NCBI RefSeq assembly: GCF_901933205.1
Contig: NC_044574.1
Span: forward strand, 21,561,733-21,625,732
From: Camarhynchus parvulus
Taxonomy: Eukaryota; Chordata; Aves; Passeriformes; Thraupidae
Reading direction: 5' to 3'
Length of the DNA stretch: 64,000 nt
Below, piece by piece: positions 51,087-61,961 of the stretch (position 1 is its first letter; each line of letters opens with the position of its first letter). The translations under genes were made by a program, and so were the position numbers. Under the pieces are notes generated by a model. The model worked only from the letters and a program-made list of their open reading frames with translations, was not told the origin of the DNA and searched no databases.

Positions 51087-51215
51087 CAAATAAACAACAA
51101 AAAACCAACCAAACAAACAAATCTACAAAAACTCCCACAAACAAACCAAACCAATCCAATCCAATCCAAACCAAACCAAACCAAACCAAAAAAAACCCAA
51201 ACACAAAAAACTCCC
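51087..51215 (+). repeat. (CCAAA)n / (CCAAT)n pentanucleotide tract
   Basis: Core at about 51140-51190 with alternating ccaat and ccaaa units, flanked by A/C-rich degenerate units. It generates artefactual Asn-Gln-Pro-Lys (plus) and Trp-Phe-Gly-Leu (minus) open frames. Confidence 0.92.
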
Positions 51216-53570
51216 AAAAATACACATCAAACCAAATTTATACCAAATGTTCACTTTATTTCTTATCTGAATTAATATCAAATAAAATACTAAAATTAGT
51301 CTGGATTAAAGTTATAGGAAAAAAACCTGATGAAATTATAGAATGTCAATTCTTTACTGTATCTATCTACTTTTATTCTACAATCTTAAAATCCTAAATA
51401 ATTGCTGAAGACTACATGCTAAATGGTTTTTTCAAATATTTACAGATTTCACCTGCAAAACTCACCCAATCTATTCTGGAATTCATGTACTTGGAAAATA
51501 ATGAGTGAAATGTTTGGCAAAGGGCTCTGGTCTTACATTCCTAAAATGTTATTTTGTAAAGCTTGGTACAAATGCAATGAAGTTAAATACAATTACCTTA
51601 ACATCATTGCTAAATACAGTCAGAACACAGTTTAACCAAATATTTTCTTTCATCTTTTGTTAGGGATTTACGCAAATTAAAATTAAAAATAAAACAAATT
51701 GAAATTCCTCAATCTAAAAATAAACAAAAAAAAACTGCTATAAATGCCAAGTGAGCATATAGAATTTTTTTTAATCTCATGATAAAAGACAAACATTATT
51801 TCTTCAACTTTCATGTACAAGTCCTATATTACAATAGCATGTTTAGACAGGATGTGTGAATATACATGTTGTCACTGAAGAAGGATACAACAGTAGCTTT
51901 TGACTATGCCTGTGTTATGGAAAAGTAATCTGGAAGTGAGGTCCGCATCCCTGAGAAGATTGTGATATTCTTGTTTACAGGCTTAGCTTCACAAATTCAT
52001 TTATAGGTTTTGATTCTGTATCTTTAGTATCACATGTAGAAAAATGTTTGTTTCTATTTTTCTTAAAACATAAAGTGCTTCTAAATGCTTTTTAGGTTCA
52101 ATCACTCAGGATTTTTTTAACGCATACTGATTTTTAATTTTTTGGAGGAAAACTTTCTAGCAAGACAAAATATTATAAACAATCTTCTTCCAAATAAAGG
52201 CTAATGTACACACACAAAAAAAAATTCTCCTCCAGGAGGATTTAGTACAGCTGAATATAACATGGGATTAAAAAGTCAACTCTGCTTGGCTCCTTCTGCA
52301 CCAAATTGTTTATACTGCCTATTGCAGCTCTCACTTTTGTTCAGTTCTGGAGAAACCAATTTATTCCTGAAGTAGGGAAAGTGAGGCACTGGAAGGAAAA
52401 TATGAAAAATATTGGCTTGGATGAAAGAAGGCACAGATTCAGACTCTAGTTAAACTTGACCCTTTGCATGATTAAGAAAAAATGAAGTACACATAACTCG
52501 AGGGATATGTTTCTGGGTTTATTTTTTTTCAGTGAAAATTCAAAAAAGGAAATTCTTTCAATTTGAGCAGTTGTCATTTACCTGTGTGCTTTTTGCACAT
52601 TTCGCTCTTTTATTTACATGACAAGAAGCTTAAATATAGACACTACTGACAAAATATGCCAGCCTTTCTTATAAACCTGCTCAAATACTGGCAAAACATT
52701 GTTAAACAAGATGCTGTCATACCCCAGCTGTCAGCTTCAGCACACTATTGCTAAGTGGCATGTAAAAGGGCAAATGAGCTATATTAATCTAATCCCCAGA
52801 CAGAAGTCCAGAAAAGAGGTTTGGGGTTATTTTCCTGATAAAATCTTAAAAGCAGAGATTTTAAAGACTTCCTGTTGTAACTCACCAAAGGGCTGAAACT
52901 CAATATTTCCTGAATTTTGACAGCTGTAACCAAGTAACTTGTGATTTTATCATTAATTGAAAGAAGCAAGTTTCCAAAAAGCATTTCAGAAAGCTGCCAA
53001 AAAGCAACAACATTGCAATTGAATATTTTCTCATTTCTGATTCACTGCATATTTCTGAAAGGCATTATACAAAGCACACTGTACAGCACCCTTATATTGC
53101 TTCTTTTTGCTTTGCTTGTCTTCTTACAGGCTGGACAATGTAGTCTGCATACAAATTTCTACAAAATAATAAGGGAAAATTATATTTAAATACATATTTC
53201 TCTAGAAATTTTTCTAGAAAACAAACCCTATGCTTTTCTAGTATATAAACCCCATGCTTCAAAGACATAAATCCATATAAAATTATGAGTATGTGGGATA
53301 ATTTAAGTATATACAAGAGCAACCTGTCTAGAAAGGCTGAGCTAATGACTTGTGCAACATTAATCATTAACCTTTTTGAGTGCTTCCCAAAGGGACTTCT
53401 TAGTAACAGCCATTAGAGAATCATATACCGAGTTCTTGCAATGTTGTCTAATGATGAGTTATACATATTAATTAATTAGTCAAGGCTTGTAAAGTGCTTT
53501 GGAAAGGACAAAGGATAACATACCAGTAAGTGCTAACTGCGATTAAGGTATATTTTTTGCACTAGCCATT
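51216..53570. other. AT-rich non-coding stretch
   Basis: Nothing recognised; open frames are of chance length. Confidence 0.5.
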
Positions 53571-53781
53571 CCTAAACAGATCTCTGAGGCAACGTAGGAA
53601 CGATGTTTTGCTTGAGAGCACTGTTGTTTTTCACCCCGGTGCTGCACCAGCCAGTCCAGTTTTGCAAATTACTGAATTTAGTGCAGCCAGAGTCAGGCCC
53701 AGTCCTGGAATGGCTCTTGCTGTGTGGAGTAAATTTCCATGCACACACTTGGCTGTGTACAAATGTGCACAGTTCCCCTCC

Positions 53782-53819
53782 TGCATTAAACACATGACAA
53801 ACATCATGTGTTTAGTGCA
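53782..53819. repeat. 16-bp stem, 6-nt loop inverted repeat
   Basis: tgcattaaacacatga (53782-53797) pairs with tcatgtgtttagtgca (53804-53819). All 16 positions pair, one as G-T, around the loop caaaca. Confidence 0.92.
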
Positions 53820-53833
53820 TGATATGCATTGCT

Positions 53834-53859
53834 TTTCAATGCTTTTAAAAGCATTGAAA
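53834..53859. repeat. 26-bp perfect palindrome
   Basis: tttcaatgctttt followed directly by its exact reverse complement aaaagcattgaaa, with no spacer. The outer segments gatat (53821-53825) and atatc (53859-53863) could extend it across a bulge. Confidence 0.95.
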
Positions 53860-54080
53860 TATCTATTTTGGAGTGTAGCTCTTGAGAATAATTCACTCTG
53901 GTACCCAGGCCCAAGGTTCCCAAGTCCCTGGAACTGTTGAAGGCTCGTGCTAGGATTTTTCACAGAGAAATCAGAACTTGATCGTGCATGAAGTGATGCT
54001 TTTTCATTTCTTATCACAATCAAGTCACCACAGCAGGCAACAGTGGGTGATGCCCAGAAGTCCGCTTGAAAATGACTGCA

Positions 54081-55722
54081 GGAGGTGCGGCTATATTGAG
54101 CAGCTTATTTCAGTAAGAGGGTTTAGTTTTGTCTGAACATGATGGCATAATAGTCCAGAAATCTTCATCATCTTCTGCATGTTAAATACTGCAAATTCGT
54201 AAATTTCCTAGTGTTTTTCTTTATTTATTTTTAATAGAATTATATACAGAACAAAATGTACCTACAATAATATTCTGAGAAGGTTGATTTTTTTCTTGTT
54301 ACTGTAGATTTCTTTGATCTACTTACAGTTGCAAACCTGACCTGATTTAGACAAGTGTTTTTCAGTTTTGTTTCTGTCATTCCATCTCACAGAGAGAGAA
54401 AGAGACTGTAATTTGTGTCATAATCCTAATCTACATCCTTCTTTGGGTTTAAATTATTTAGAAACACTAAATAATTTATTGCCTATCCTTTTCCCTAGTA
54501 TACTTTTGTTCTCTTAAACACTTTTTTCCTCTATGTTTCCCTAAACTTGAATCCTTCAACCACACTAAATGAATTTTTTAAATAATATACATGTTTTATA
54601 CACCTGAGTAGAGATTATTTTAATGTAAATTTCTAGACAAGCAGTAATTTGTAGTAAACATAAATGAAATGAAAAAAATTGTTATCACTCAAAACCAGTT
54701 TATCCTAATAAAAGATCAAAAATAAAGTGTACCAGTAGAAAAATATGATTGTAATTAACCATTGTAAAACACTAGATCTTAGCTGTTACTTTTTATTGAG
54801 CTATTAGAGGGGACATTGACAACATCTAAGTAAATAAATATTTTTCTTTTTTTCTATTGTTTTAGATTTTATGAAAATAAATACTATGCTCTTAAAAATT
54901 ATGCAGTTTGTAGAACAAGGAATTATGGAAATAATTACAGAAAGAATTGACAAAAGCTTTATATTTCAATATCTCTTCTTTCTTTAACTTCCTTCTCATT
55001 TTTACCCTATATAAGCTGCTCTAGTATAAAAAATCATTCTGGGTTGTCTCTACAACTATATTCATGTAACAGCATTACATACAATTTGCTTTTGGAACAG
55101 AGGCTAATAATAGAACTGGACGTGGTGACAACATATCGCAGATTGCAAAAACTAGGAGAAATTTCAAGTCTATATTTAAGAAAGTACTTGTTCCTTATTA
55201 CTTTTGATTTAGGTTAGATCTCATGTTCCAGTAATCTCATAGGAATTTATCTGAAGCCATATAATGAACACATGACAATACAAAGTATGATTTTTAAGGA
55301 TAAAGTTCTATGAAGCCCTAGCACTCTGGACTGCAAAGAATCTCAGCAGTAAAAATCAATATGGAAAAGAAGATAAGCTGTGTGAGACTAAAAAGGAAAC
55401 ACTGAAATAATAAAAACCAAACCAAGCCAAAAACCCCAAAAACAAAGGAAACCCCTACAAATCCAAATGTTATGGGTTTGTCTAAAAGTTTTCTCTCACA
55501 GGTAATACAATGTAACATAATATAACCAAGTTTACCAAGAATGTGAGGTGTATATAATCTGCAAAGGAATCTAAGCTGAACAACATTGTAAACCTTTCAG
55601 CAAAGAGGCTTTCTGTGAAATGCAAACAGATTTGCATGCAAGCAGGAATCCAAGCATCCTCAGGACTCCCTTGATACATGCAGAAACAAAAGGTTATATG
55701 CAAGACTTAAATAGTGACATAG

Positions 55723-55766
<44 letters not shown>

Positions 55767-56434
55767 AAACAAATATGTTTTTCTAATTTCTGGTATATTA
55801 GTCCATTCATTTCTTAATGTTTGTGGCTTTTACACCAGATAAGAGGCAGAATTAAGTTCTAGTCTTTTTTTTCCCTTAGCAGTTTTAGTGATAACTCATT
55901 CACTGTTATTTTCTGATACTTCTTTAAATAACATTTTCAGGAATAGTCATGTTGGACAGATGAACTGACATTCTTCCACTTCTATCTACATAGTTCTTCT
56001 TACCTTTAGTCTGGCTTTATTATTTGCCTTAACACTTATGCCAGCAAATAATTTAGAGCAGTAAATAAAAAAAAATGTTCTGTAGCTTGATAATTGCCAG
56101 TCTAAACTCAAGCCAATCATGGAAAATGAGCAGTAAGACTTGATTTAGATCTCATTAACCCCAATTCTGATTAGCATGACTAACAAGGGCTCATAAAATG
56201 CTATTTTAGCTGTGAATATTTAATAGAGAGCTAGTGTAAGGAAATACAGTTTCTTTATTGTTGTATTTTCCTTATTAGAAGAAATTTTTAAGTTCAAAAT
56301 TTCGTTTGTCATTGTGCTAATCACTGTACACTTAGGTAGGCGCTGGCCTTCAAGAACAAAAACTGTTGAGTTAAACACTATTCCAAAAAGACTTTCAAAA
56401 CAAATATTCTCCATTTTGTTTGGGTTTTACCTAG
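54081..56434. other. AT-rich non-coding stretch
   Basis: Contains the (TG)n(TA)n tract at 55723-55762. No repeat family or gene recognised. Confidence 0.5.
55723..55762 (+). repeat. Compound (TG)n(TA)n microsatellite
   Basis: About five to six TG units pass directly into about thirteen TA units. The transition without interruption suggests slippage with TG-to-TA drift. Confidence 0.95.
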
Positions 56435-56583
56435 GGGGAAAAAATGCTGCTTTTGGATTGGCTGTTTGTGTACTTGATGATCAGAAGATAAGATTTCCAA
56501 ATATACTGGAAACAATCAACCAAATGACCACTCATAGCACAGAAATAAACTGTGTCTCTGTCAACAGACCCCGGGAAGTGCAG
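56435..56583 (+). CDS. Candidate internal coding exon of unknown gene
   Basis: The acceptor ttgtttgggttttacctag ends at 56434 and the donor cag/gtatac begins at 56584. The 149 bp is open in the frame that leaves phase 1 on the left and phase 0 on the right. It gives 49 complete codons, with short stretches such as AAFGLAVCVLDDQKIRFPNI and NRPREVQ. The next candidate exon starts only 82 bp later in the matching phase 0. Codons are mixed and include several C/G-ending ones. No domain is recognised, and the upstream exon supplying phase 1 was not identified with confidence (33613-33658 ends in phase 1 but lies far away). It could be a pseudogene or chance. Confidence 0.3.
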
Positions 56584-56665
56584 GTATACAGAGAAATATG
56601 GCTATTTTCAACCACTGACATTCTGAGAATCTTTTGTGCAAGTGTTGTCTTTTCACTACCTGTAG

Positions 56666-56848
56666 GTTTCACTACCAATTGAATATCATACCAATCTTCC
56701 AGAAATGAAAGCCCATTTTGAGTTCACCTACAGATATTACTTCACGGGGAAGCACCATTACCAATGTGAGCTGGTTGTTTTAATACTGTTACTAAAATCT
56801 GACTCTAAATCCTGTCTGACCATGTTCTTCCAGAGCACACTACAATAA
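56666..56848 (+). CDS. Candidate (terminal) coding exon of unknown gene
   Basis: The acceptor cttttcactacctgtag ends at 56665. The exon continues the frame of the 56435-56583 candidate across an 82-bp intron. It is open for 60 codons to a TAA at 56846-56848. The first 33 codons look coding, alternating aromatic and charged residues (FEFTYRYYFTGKHHYQ) as in a beta-sandwich strand pair. An alternative donor (aat/gtgagc at 56766) would end the exon there in phase 1, leaving the Leu-rich tail as intron. Downstream sequence to about 58050 reads like a 3' UTR with AATAAA. Family unknown; a remote resemblance to Ig-like MSP/ASH domains of ciliary proteins is only an impression. Confidence 0.33.
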   Translation, partial: VSLPIEYHTNLPEMKAHFEFTYRYYFTGKHHYQCELVVLILLLKSDSKSCLTMFFQSTLQ

Positions 56849-58050
56849 CCTCAATAGCAGCTAGCTGCTGTTCACCTGCACCAGGTTTCTTTGCTCTGCA
56901 CAGAAGAGAACGTTTTCATTGATGGGTCAAGCCTTATAGGATTAACTTCAGTTTGGCCTGAAATGTTGCAGTTTTTCTCTGAATAATTATGAGAAAAAAA
57001 TTGCAACAATGAAAAAAACAGGCTTTAGATTCCATGAAAAAAAAAAGAAGAAATGTTATTAGAAAGATGAATGTTGTAATAAGCTAGCGTGATCTGCATG
57101 CAAAAGCATTTTTTCCATGCACCTAATTTTATAATATATTATTCCTTGTTCAAGTGACATTGCTTTTTCCTGATCCTTGTAATGATGTTTCAACCTCTTG
57201 GGAACAGAGACTCATTTATTTTGATTCTTTCCTCTCAGGACTTTTGAATTTCTTGTGGCTTGCTCAGAATGCACTAGCAGAGTTGTCACTGCTTGGAACA
57301 GGTATTGTGCTGGCTGTGCATTCCTTACACTGCTACCTACAGACTGATAGATTGATTTGAAAATGCCACAGGCAGTTTTAAAACCCCTTGCTGGGATTGG
57401 CTTTAGCAAGATCTGAGGCTCACTGACTGAAACTTTTGCTGATGCCTATCAGTTCCCAAACTCCACTACAATTTAGTGTTTCTAATTGCATGCCCAAAGT
57501 CAGCAGGCAACTACACTTGTTGCACTGGACCATATGGTATGAAAGTCACTGTCCACTAAAATCTACCTGATTTGTACCCATTTCTTTTCTACAGGAATCT
57601 AAAATCTTTTCCACAATTAGAATTGTGACCCCTCCCCTTTTTCCCCACTACCCCCAGCATGGATCAGGATCTCAGAAATCATCCATAAAGACCCATGCTA
57701 AATCCAGTTTCACATTATTTCAGGGAGCACATTTCTGTCAGTATTGCCTTTGTAAGCCTTGTACTGTAAATGTGTTCTGCTACTCCTTTGCCTTGTAGGT
57801 CTGTGTTATTTTAAGAGTGTGGGAAATTTCAGATTTTGCTATGTATGAATACTGTTGTTAACAATGAAATCTGCTTTAGCATGAGCTGAAAGACATATCT
57901 TTAGTACCCTTTTTTACTTTCAATAGTTTTTGCTTAAACATTGTATAATTCAGTAATACAGCAGAACTTGGCACAGATTTATTACACTGTATATGTGTAC
58001 ATATATGCACTTGTAATAAAGTGCAAATGACATTGCTAAGCAAAAATAAA
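56849..58050 (+). other. Possible 3' UTR with polyadenylation signals
   Basis: If the preceding exon is terminal, this 1.2 kb would be its 3' UTR. It has no repeat insertion and is locally less AT-extreme. It ends at AATAAA (58015-58020), followed by the GT-containing 'gtgcaaatga' and a second AATAAA (58045-58050). A weak alternative is a 63-bp exon at 57240-57302, with acceptor tgattctttcctctcag and donor acag/gtattg, but its phase does not fit the upstream exon. Confidence 0.25.
58015..58020 (+). terminator. Polyadenylation signal AATAAA (putative)
   Basis: A canonical hexamer in the context acttgtaataaagtgcaaat. The hexamer occurs often in AT-rich DNA, so it is meaningful only with the candidate coding exons about 1.2 kb upstream. 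Confidence 0.25.
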
Positions 58051-58938
58051 TGCTAAGAATTCAATTAATGACCACATTTAGTGTTATGGATATGCTGAAT
58101 CATTCTGCATTATAATCTATGTATTAACAGGAATTTTTATGATACATCCTAAATTGAAGGACATCTTCTATTCAGCAGAAGACCTGTGGTATTGTTGTTA
58201 TAGAGTGGTCCTCTCCAGAGCACCTGTACTCTCGGATTTTGAGTTGGAGCTAGGTTTCTCCAAGGACTTGGCAGAAGTTGAGCTAATGGCTTTGCCTCTA
58301 AAGCACTCACCTGCTAAGGACCTTGTTTTCTGAAGGGCAGGCACAGCCAGGGTGTCCCAAGCAGACAAAATATTCTCTGATTCTCTGATCAGCATGGAGG
58401 GAACCAGCAGGGTTATCATATCAGGATTGCCTCCCCTTTGTCAGCTGCCATCATGAGTTAAAATGCCCTTCTCTCTTTGTCTCAGTGTTAGCTACCAGAA
58501 GATCCCTACTGGAGTAAATTTTTCTTTATTAAGTTTTCTCTTGCAGAGTTAGAGTTGGTTAGTCTTACTGCAAGGAAAACAAATTTCAGTTCTATCAAAC
58601 CTAATCTACTTTGAATATGCAGATATTTTTTACTGACTGCTATATCAAAATAAACAAACTAGCTAATTTTGCTCCTTTTTAGCTTTTGCCTTTGTTTTAA
58701 AAACAAGGACATTGAGATCAATTTATAAATATAACATGCTAACATACTAGTTTATTCACTCTATACATTAGAACAAGTTCCATAAATCTGAATTCCTGGC
58801 AGCTTCATTTCATGGTGCTGAAACATCTGAGTCCTCAGAGAATGATGAAGGTAAAGCTTAGTAATTTCAATTTGTTCTAAGGTCAAAACACCTATCCCCA
58901 CCCAAAAATGAACAAAATGGCTTTTGAAAATTTTTCCC
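58051..58938. other. Non-coding stretch
   Basis: A 64-codon frame (58139-58333, plus) covers a GC-richer patch whose minus strand is also open (58198-58419). The acceptor-like site (gtattaacag, 58130) is weak and joining it to the upstream exon would create TGA. Not called. Confidence 0.45.
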
Positions 58939-58939
58939 T

Positions 58940-58989
<50 letters not shown>
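58939..58989 (+). repeat. (TA)n microsatellite
   Basis: About 51 bp of alternating T and A with a single extra A near 58953. It is self-complementary and could extrude as a cruciform. Confidence 0.96.
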
Positions 58990-58992
<3 letters not shown>

Positions 58993-61812
58993 TTTTTTCC
59001 TCTAGGCAGTCATGCAGAATATTAATAATAGAAGTCTAAAAGGTAAAAGAATTTGTGAGAAAATTTCAATAATTATTCAGAACTATGACAATCATATATG
59101 TGCTACATGTGATTATTATGTGAACTTTTGATTTCATACTACTTTCTTAGGCATATTCTTGTGAAGACACAGTTGAATAAAAATACTAAAGGCCAGAATC
59201 ACACTTTCTCAATTTTTTTTCATCACTGCCCCATTAAATCCAAGCGGCCAATATTGTGTTTGTGAAAGAGAAATATTGATATTTGGGGTAAGATCTTTAA
59301 GGATGTCATTAGGTCAGCTAACATGTTACATGTGAAGATAATGGCAGCTGAAACTCCTCCTTTGGCCCCTGACTCAGACATTCAATGCAGCTCCAGCTAT
59401 TGCAATGCATTAATTGGGCACTAGGAAACAGAATGGAAAAGGCAAACATGGGAAAAAGACCAGAAAAATACCTTATGGGACATCAATATCTATCCTCATC
59501 AATGAACAAATTATAGATTTCTTTCCAAAAATATGTGATTTCTTTTTAGGATCTAAAGTGTTTGTGTTAATATTATATCCCCCTATCTCTGCTGGAGTTA
59601 GGTACATGGCAGGACTACAACTACTCACGTTGTGGCTTTTTAGTACTGGTGGGTTAAAGTTCCTTTAACAGCTGTATTTCAATTAGATTATTTTCCCCTT
59701 TTACAGTTGTGAGGGCGCAAGTAACCATGTAGACACCAATTTATCCACATTTGGACACTATTACAGAACATTACACAATGTTCTGGTATTTAGTTTTCTC
59801 TCTGCTTTCTTCTAGTCTTTCATGACACTAATTTTTAGCTAACATTACTACATCTTTTTTCCTAACTTTTTTCTCTTTCTTAACTTAATTTCCTGAAAGG
59901 AACATAAATCTCCCCCCCCCCACCAAAAAAAAAAAAACAACACCCCAAAACAAAACTGAAAAAAAAACCCAAAAACCCAAAAAACTATAAAGCAAATTAA
60001 GCTAATGAAATCTAGTCTCTCGGAAAAACAAATTCTGAATTAAAATTAAAGAAGCAAAAATGTCCTGATAAGATTGAATGACCTCTTCCCATTAGTTTAA
60101 TATTCTCACTGTTCTTCATCAAAGCTTTGTACCTGCTAATAGACATGTCTTCATGAAACATTATCCTCCCTTATCTACAGTGATTTTAGAAGAATTTCCC
60201 CATATGTATTTGCATTGATTGTCACCAGGTAAAAAAAAACAGCCTTCTATACTAAGAAAATTCTACTTACAGTCCGACAAAGAAAGTAAACAAAAATAGT
60301 CCTTTACAAAACCATTATTAATGTGGTTAAAAACCAGTGTTTGAATTACAAAAAGTGAAGCAAAACACTTTCAACACTTTCTGGTTGCAAAGAGAAACAT
60401 TAGATTGCTAGCCTTTGATTTTAGAATGCTGGCATGGAGTTTACTAAATTTTAAAAAGTTGTTATTAGAAACAATTACAATGTTCTGATAGGTGATAATA
60501 TGCTTGCATTAGAATGGTCAATGGAAATATCTGTGTGCAAATTGTATTGTAATAATCAGGAAATCTTATGATTTTTGACTTCTCAATTCATATGCTTCTC
60601 TACTTTTTACATATGAGATGACTGCAAATACATCTAAGGAAACTCAAGTCATGTGTAGTCAAATAGAGGGAAGTCAAACCAGCAATTCTGATGATGTTAC
60701 ACCTCATTTAAGATGTAAACTAAAAATACTAACAACATAGAGGTTTGTTAAAATTTTGGCTAGTGTGAATATCCCTAATCTGATCCTTATGTAAAGTTGG
60801 TTGATTTATCACAGAGTTTAATAAAGAAGTCTCATGAGTCATTAAAAGTTCATTATCAGAGACATTGCTTCAGTAGCACACTTTAGTATTAGCTACAAAT
60901 TTGTGTGGAGGTTGTTGATTTAGCTTTGGTACAGAGAAACTGGATATATTCATAGAAGGTTCTGGACAGGTGTTCTACAGTGGAATCTATTTTTGAGGAA
61001 AAATCCCTGACATATACTACTGCTGATCAAAAGTAGCTTCTCTGTGAGGAACTCTATTACTAGTTCATCACAATAACTTCAAAGGGCATATGTTGAAGAT
61101 CAATATTTTTTTTATGCATGTCTTTTCTGTTTATCTTACAAGAGTAATGAAAGGACCACATTTCCAGAAGAATTCTTTTTACCCCAACTTTGATTTCCAT
61201 AAAAAGAGAAGCTTTTTCTGGGTCTTCTGATTCTGTCCCAAATCTTGCAGCATTTAGTTAAAGATTTGAAATTCTATTTTGTCTCTTCACAGAACTGTCT
61301 GCTGTAGGTGAAAGAATGAAAAATAGTTTAGATAATGCATGTTCTCCAATGCATGTTTTTAAATTTGTTCACCCATTAAATAAAAAATTCTGTCCTTTAT
61401 TGCTATAGAAGAAAAAAAAAAACCCAAAACAAACCAATTGGAAATGTGACTTGAATGAACTGAAATTGACAAAAAATGGTTGCATGCTATCAATTTTTCT
61501 CAAGTCCTGAGTCAAAGAACAAGACAGGACTGTAAAACACAAAAGTGGGTATATGATCAAGTTTATCTACTGGGCATTAGCTGAAAGACTTTATAAATGT
61601 AAGTAAATAAGTAAAACTATTGCTTAGTAGAAGCTCTTTCATTGTTCTTAAGCTGAACATGTGTCTGAGACAAGAAAATTTCTCTTTATATCTGACACTA
61701 ACATTCTGTTCCAGTCTCCATTTCAAGTGACTTGAGTAGCAAGAGTTGGATATCGGTTTTCCTTCCATTTTTAACCATGTTTTACTAAATTAGCAGACAA
61801 TTTTTCCTTGTA
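58990..61812. other. AT-rich non-coding stretch
   Basis: Contains the C-run plus A/C-rich tract at 59906-59985. No gene or repeat family recognised; the 84-codon frame at 59414-59668 has weak acceptor context and no domain. Confidence 0.5.
59906..59985 (+). repeat. C-run and A/C-rich low-complexity tract
   Basis: Ten consecutive C (59912-59921), then a 13-A run, then degenerate ccccaaaac/cccaaaaa units. It belongs to the same compositional class as the tracts at 51087 and (inverted) 21592. Confidence 0.9.
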
Positions 61813-61837
61813 GTCTGTACTTTTAGAAAGTACAGAC
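61813..61837. repeat. Perfect 11-bp stem, 3-nt loop hairpin
   Basis: gtctgtacttt (61813-61823) and aaagtacagac (61827-61837) are exact reverse complements around tag. No T-run follows that would suggest a Pol III end. Confidence 0.95.
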
Positions 61838-61865
61838 GTTGATAAGTAATGTGTTATTCTTTCTT

Positions 61866-61961
61866 CCAAAGTATCTATTGAATTTAAACAAAATAAATAA
61901 ATTACATCTCTCAATCCAAAGTATCTATTGAATTTAAACAAAATAAATAAATTACATCTCT
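61866..61961 (+). repeat. Tandem duplication, 50-bp unit, two copies
   Basis: The unit beginning ccaaagtatctattgaattt occurs at 61866 and again at 61916. The 46 compared bases are identical, and copy 1 adds tcaat before copy 2. Zero divergence implies a recent event or an assembly artefact. Confidence 0.95.

Larger units (their letters stand above)
53571..54080. other. GC-richer block of unknown nature with hairpins
   Basis: About 500 bp with higher G+C than its flanks. It is open for 110 codons on plus (53608-53940) and 130 codons on minus (53631-54023), which are mutually overlapping. No start context, splice support or domain favours either strand. Two adjacent hairpins lie inside (53782-53819 and 53834-53859). 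It could be a conserved regulatory element, an old repeat or a decayed retrogene. Confidence 0.45.

Noticed and set aside
51019..51397. 108-codon plus frame and 68-codon minus frame with Asn/Gln/Pro/Lys or Trp/Phe/Gly runs
   Set aside because: They arise from the (CCAAA)n/(CCAAT)n simple repeat, not from a protein family.
53782..53859. MicroRNA precursor
   Set aside because: The stems are perfect and short with tiny or absent loops, unlike a typical imperfect stem of about 22 nt in a 60-80 nt precursor.
53608..54023. 110-codon plus and 130-codon minus frames
   Set aside because: They overlap each other in a GC-richer block, have no domain, and neither shows a preferred strand; stop depletion from composition explains both.
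57240..57302. 63-bp segment with good splice signals downstream of the candidate terminal exon
   Set aside because: Joining it to the 56666 exon at the available donors gives a stop or a phase mismatch.
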